Positions 61,682 to 64,000 of a stretch of 64,000 nt of DNA are shown in pieces. This DNA comes from Sphingomonadaceae bacterium. GTDB taxonomy: Bacteria; Pseudomonadota; Alphaproteobacteria; Sphingomonadales; Sphingomonadaceae. The first letter of the stretch is position 1. Each line of letters opens with the position of its first letter. The DNA lies in contig RFPL01000012.1 in assembly GCA_009926135.1 (NCBI GenBank), positions 19,341 to 83,340 of the forward strand, read 5' to 3'. Below the pieces are notes generated by a model that saw only the letters and a list, made by a program, of their open reading frames with translations, was not told the origin of the DNA and made no database searches. The position numbers and the translations under genes were made by a program.

Positions 61682-62029
61682 ATGGCACTTAACAGCAGAT
61701 ACGCGCGCCGCTTGCGGAACCGTCTCGTCGAACAACAGGAGGGGCGGTGCTGCTACTGCAAACGACCCTTTACGCAATCTGGCCCAACCAAACCAACATT
61801 GGAACACAAGCACCCCAGGCGCGATGGCGGGCGCGATAGCGTAACTAACCTGGCTGCTGCCTGCTTCCACTGCAACCAGCATCGCGGTAAGCAAATTGAT
61901 CAAAGTCGCCAGCAATTTGGCTGGGTTCACGAAAGCACACTACCGATGGTCTGCTGTCATTGCAGCAACCCATTCACCGAAGGAATCGTGACACCCGACT
62001 TCGCGCTATGTGATGTCTGCAACAGGTAA
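61682..62029 (+). CDS. Array gene 14: HNH endonuclease
   Basis: 115 aa. RCCYCKRPF and CFHCNQHRG give the two CxxC zinc pairs around the HNH core LEHKHPRRDGGRDSVTNLAAAC, with EH as the catalytic pair. A second CCHCSNPF/CDVC zinc pair follows. The fold cuts DNA and is common in phage, restriction and mobile elements. In an array of small genes it may be a nuclease or a toxin. Confidence 0.88.
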   Translation: MALNSRYARRLRNRLVEQQEGRCCYCKRPFTQSGPTKPTLEHKHPRRDGGRDSVTNLAAACFHCNQHRGKQIDQSRQQFGWVHESTLPMVCCHCSNPFTEGIVTPDFALCDVCNR

Positions 62030-62048
62030 CGTGCTTCGTGAGTTTGAA

Positions 62049-62073
62049 GCCAGCAATGTTGGGGTTAGCTGTC
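62049..62073 (+). repeat. Array unit O (short form, 25 bp)
   Basis: GCCAGCAATGTTGGGGTTAG then CTGTC. Confidence 0.8.
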
Positions 62074-62084
62074 GCTAGCGATCT

Positions 62085-62294
62085 TTAGTCGTTTAGTTCG
62101 AGCAGCATGCAAGCTTGGAACGGGCCTCCTGTTAAGTTCTGGCGATGCCACACTTCAACAACCTTGAAATACAGGAAATATCCCGGCGGCACCTCTCGGG
62201 AAATATGCTCGCCAATGCGAGGCAAAAACTCGAACTCCGCCGTGAACAGCGGTCGCAGAGCATCTCTGTCGTCGTAGGCTTCCACGATAGGCAT
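62085..62294 (-). CDS. Array gene 15: small soluble protein (69 aa)
   Basis: ATG at 62292-62294. EAYDDRDALRPLFTAEFEFLPRIGEHISREVPPGYFLYFKVVEVWHRQN, mixed strand composition. Stop 11 bases after unit O. Unrecognised. Confidence 0.6.
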   Translation of the reverse strand: MPIVEAYDDRDALRPLFTAEFEFLPRIGEHISREVPPGYFLYFKVVEVWHRQNLTGGPFQACMLLELND

Positions 62295-62321
62295 GAAGAA
62301 AAGCTAGGCGATGACGAATGC

Positions 62322-62381
62322 GTCCGCAACGTCGTCGTTGCGGGATTGGCGGCGTCGCCTGGAATGTTGGGGGAAGCGGAC
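62322..62381 (+). repeat. Array unit P (long form, 60 bp)
   Basis: Arms GTCCGC and GCGGAC perfectly complementary; the centre is GC-richer than in the others. Confidence 0.88.
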
Positions 62382-62424
62382 AATCGACATTGCTAATTCC
62401 AATTTGCCTCGGCACGTTATCTTG

Positions 62425-62883
62425 ATGCCTCGCTCGATAGCCGAAGAAGGAAGTTGGATATCAGACCAGGCGCTCCTGGCGCAGCTTGAAGGCGCCGCCG
62501 AACTGAGATCGTGGTTCGGGTTCATTCCCAACTTTCACGATGCGAAGGTCAGAAGCATAGCCTTCGAAGGAGCAAGCGGTGCTCTTATCCTTGCCACTTT
62601 CAGGCGGACCGACAAAACGGATGACCGGGGCTATTTCGTTCTTGACCGGCATGCGGACGTGATCTTTCACTTCGAGGAAGTGAGGGGCGTTGTGCTCGAT
62701 TGCAATCCGCTCTCGACCATATTGGAGCTTGGCCTAAGGCGGGTCACTGCAGAACGCCTTCCGATATTGAACACGGCAGCAGAGGTCGGTGACATCGAAC
62801 TTGCCTTCGATGAAGTTTGCGGCGGCTCCGGAGCGATCTATGCAAGGGAAGTTAGCCTCAGAGTCGAACCGCGCGGTGAGTAG
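62425..62883 (+). CDS. Array gene 16: Imm50-like immunity protein
   Basis: 152 aa, ATG at 62425; the upstream in-frame part is translated unit P. The core ELRSWFGFIPNFHDAKVRSIAFEGASGALILATFRR (Trp-Phe-x-x-x-Pro-x-Phe-His-Asp-Ala) resembles the Imm50 family of polymorphic-toxin immunity proteins. The rest is strand-rich (YFVLDRHADVIFHFEEVRGVVLD, IELAFDEVCGGSGAIYAREVSLRVEP). No toxin gene is adjacent. Confidence 0.65.
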   Translation: MPRSIAEEGSWISDQALLAQLEGAAELRSWFGFIPNFHDAKVRSIAFEGASGALILATFRRTDKTDDRGYFVLDRHADVIFHFEEVRGVVLDCNPLSTILELGLRRVTAERLPILNTAAEVGDIELAFDEVCGGSGAIYAREVSLRVEPRGE

Positions 62884-62889
62884 GCCAGT

Positions 62890-62949
62890 GTCAGCAGTCG
62901 CTCCGTATCATGCCGAGAGCGAGCGCCTGAAACGTTGCGGGAAGCGTTC
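62890..62949 (+). repeat. Array unit Q (long form, 60 bp, degenerate)
   Basis: GTCAGC start, CGCCTGAAACGTTGCGGG then AAGCGTTC end; spacing equals the long form but many bases differ. Confidence 0.6.
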
Positions 62950-63146
62950 AAAACCTAGTCGTGAAGCCTGACTATAGTTCACTTGGCTGCTACCGGAGTC
63001 CCTAGCTGGAAAATACTGAATCTGTAATCGAGCTATAACTGGCGGAGTTGCTCAACAGTGAACCAATAAGCTATCAGCAGGTCGATCGGTGAATGTTCGT
63101 TGCGCTGCTGGGTTGTAAGCCTTTGAACCTGTGAGAGGATGTTGAA

Positions 63147-63479
63147 TTGTCAATCTCTCTAGCTCTTCTAGCCTTAATGGTGTTTGTCGCCGTGCCATTT
63201 GGGATTGAGGCTAGGCTCGGACCGACCTATCCCAAGAAATTTTTAGAAAAGAACAGAAAAAATCTGAATCGTCGCCAAACAATATTTCTTGTAAATTACA
63301 ATTTAGTTCGAATACTCTCTGGAATATTTTGTTATATTTGCACAATGGTCCTAGTTTTGGGATTCAGGGATTTTAGTATATTTGGAAAATCCTTAGCGAT
63401 ATTTCTGCTTATTGCCTCGATTTCGCTGTGCGCATTCATAATCAATTGGCCAACTTGGATAAAGGCTAGAACGAATTGA
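63147..63479 (+). CDS. Array gene 17: membrane protein (110 aa)
   Basis: TTG start at 63147 with AGAGGA 8 bases upstream. Three membrane segments (LALLALMVFVAVPFGIEA, VRILSGIFCYICTMVLVLGF, SLAIFLLIASISLCAFIINW). AT-rich compared with neighbours. The 197 bases before it hold no gene. Unrecognised. Confidence 0.55.
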   Translation: MSISLALLALMVFVAVPFGIEARLGPTYPKKFLEKNRKNLNRRQTIFLVNYNLVRILSGIFCYICTMVLVLGFRDFSIFGKSLAIFLLIASISLCAFIINWPTWIKARTN

Positions 63480-63497
63480 GGCCTGGGATCTACACCT

Positions 63498-63556
63498 GTC
63501 TGCAATCCCACCAAGCCTGGACCGGGCAGATGGCCAAGTTGTTGGGGTTAGCAGGC
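63498..63556 (+). repeat. Array unit R (long form, 59 bp)
   Basis: GTCTGCAATC start, CTGGACCGGG centre, GTTGTTGGGG then TTAGCAGGC. Arms GTCTGC/GCAGGC pair with one wobble. Confidence 0.85.
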
Positions 63557-63566
63557 ATTTACCTGA

Positions 63567-63815
63567 TCAGCGGCTCCTCCGAATGAGCACGCCTAGCACA
63601 ACGAAGATGCTTCCAACTCCACCGATCATAAGAAGGCCTGAAGCGGTCTCGGCCTTCGTCGCTAATCGCCCGGTGTCGCCATTGTGAACGGGCATATCGA
63701 ACACGAAAACGGCAAAAGCAAAGAGCGAAGCAAATACTACAATGGCCGCACCGATCGCGATCCAGCGGCGAGCCAATCGTTGCGAGGTGCTGGCAGGATC
63801 AGGTCGAGCCCGCAT
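63567..63815 (-). CDS. Array gene 18: membrane protein (82 aa)
   Basis: Start at ATG 63813-63815 (an ATG at 63845 adds 10 residues). Two membrane segments (WIAIGAAIVVFASLFAFAVFVF and ASGLLMIGGVGSIFVVLGVLI). The stop is 10 bases after unit R. Unrecognised. Confidence 0.6.
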   Translation of the reverse strand: MRARPDPASTSQRLARRWIAIGAAIVVFASLFAFAVFVFDMPVHNGDTGRLATKAETASGLLMIGGVGSIFVVLGVLIRRSR

Positions 63816-63871
63816 CTTTCGAGAGTTCCAGCTTTGTCGGGTCACCCGACCACATTACGCCACACCTGAAT

Positions 63872-63931
63872 GTCTGCAAGGTGGTCGTGTCCGGACAGTC
63901 CTCTGTGGATGGCTCCCGCGTTGCAAGTGTA
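63872..63931 (+). repeat. Array unit S (long form, right half decayed)
   Basis: GTCTGCAAGGTGGTCGTG at the left matches the consensus; the right half is barely recognisable. The array probably continues beyond the window. Confidence 0.5.
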
Positions 63932-64000
63932 AAGTGATGATCTGGCCGTTGGTCGGGTGCAGTCGTCTGTCCGGCCTGTTGATGCAGTCGGTGTAGACTG

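Noticed and set aside
55959..63931. CRISPR array
   Set aside because: Units are 25 or 60 bp, variable in sequence, and spaced 200-560 bp apart with coding sequence between; no cas genes.
55959..63931. Canonical integron with attC sites
   Set aside because: No unit begins with RYYYAAC and ends with GTTRRRY as a complementary pair; GTTGGGG breaks the last position and has no partner. The tyrosine recombinase at 51849 is DUF6538-type, not IntI.

Overview
The window looks like chromosomal DNA of a high-GC alphaproteobacterium of the Sphingomonadales (Novosphingobium / Sphingomonas / Erythrobacter type). Evidence: an Entner-Doudoroff operon in the order zwf-edd-glk-eda with an atypical PEP-carboxylase-like gene, large TonB-dependent receptors (TBDRs) paired with a tryptophan-halogenase-like flavoprotein and a TPR/2OG-oxygenase protein, and many GTG/TTG starts with ATGA-type overlaps. 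The assignment is an inference from gene content.

Layout. 1-13.4 kb: housekeeping and envelope genes: partial recX, a fatty acyl-AMP ligase, a secreted Ala-rich protein, an outer-membrane protein, a telA-like operon that includes a frameshifted middle gene, DUF2721, a lipocalin, acsA and a TonB-like protein. 10.5-25 kb: a sugar locus. A TBDR operon (TBDR, halogenase, 2OG-oxygenase) diverges from a lacI-type regulator; then come a ROK fructokinase, a GH68 sucrase, galK, galT, a GH36 alpha-galactosidase and an SLC45-like MFS sugar transporter. Four copies of one palindrome (core AATCGATT) sit at the three promoters that would need control. Together these genes could take up and fully break down raffinose-family oligosaccharides or sucrose. 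25-34 kb: a tight central-carbon operon zwf-edd-glk-eda-ppc-like-antiporter that receives the glucose made by the sugar locus. 34-40.3 kb: DUF2490, OmpW and NTF2-like envelope proteins, then a four-gene two-component cluster. 40.3-51.5 kb: an organosulfate-type catabolic cluster with an enolase-superfamily dehydratase, a GMC oxidoreductase, a membrane AraC regulator, a sulfatase, a TBDR and a GPH transporter.

51.5-64 kb: a mobile island with visibly lower GC. It opens with a phage-type tyrosine integrase (DUF6538 type) next to a possible tRNA-end att remnant, followed by a small gene, a DUF3800 protein and a serine resolvase with its own 12-bp inverted-repeat site. From 55.96 kb to the window end there is a very regular array: 19 copies of one short palindromic unit, all in the same orientation, with exactly one small gene or gene remnant in each of the 18 intervals. 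The unit exists in two exact sizes. The long form is 59-60 bp. The short form is 25 bp and equals the long form minus 35 bp between two internal GCAATG direct repeats. The genes are short (about 69-160 aa), point in either direction, often end inside or within a few bases of a unit, and mostly encode unrecognised membrane or small soluble proteins, plus an HNH endonuclease, an Imm50-like immunity protein and a DUF7674-like protein. The architecture resembles an integron cassette array, but the units do not fit the attC consensus and no IntI is present. This is the best candidate for an undescribed system in the window.
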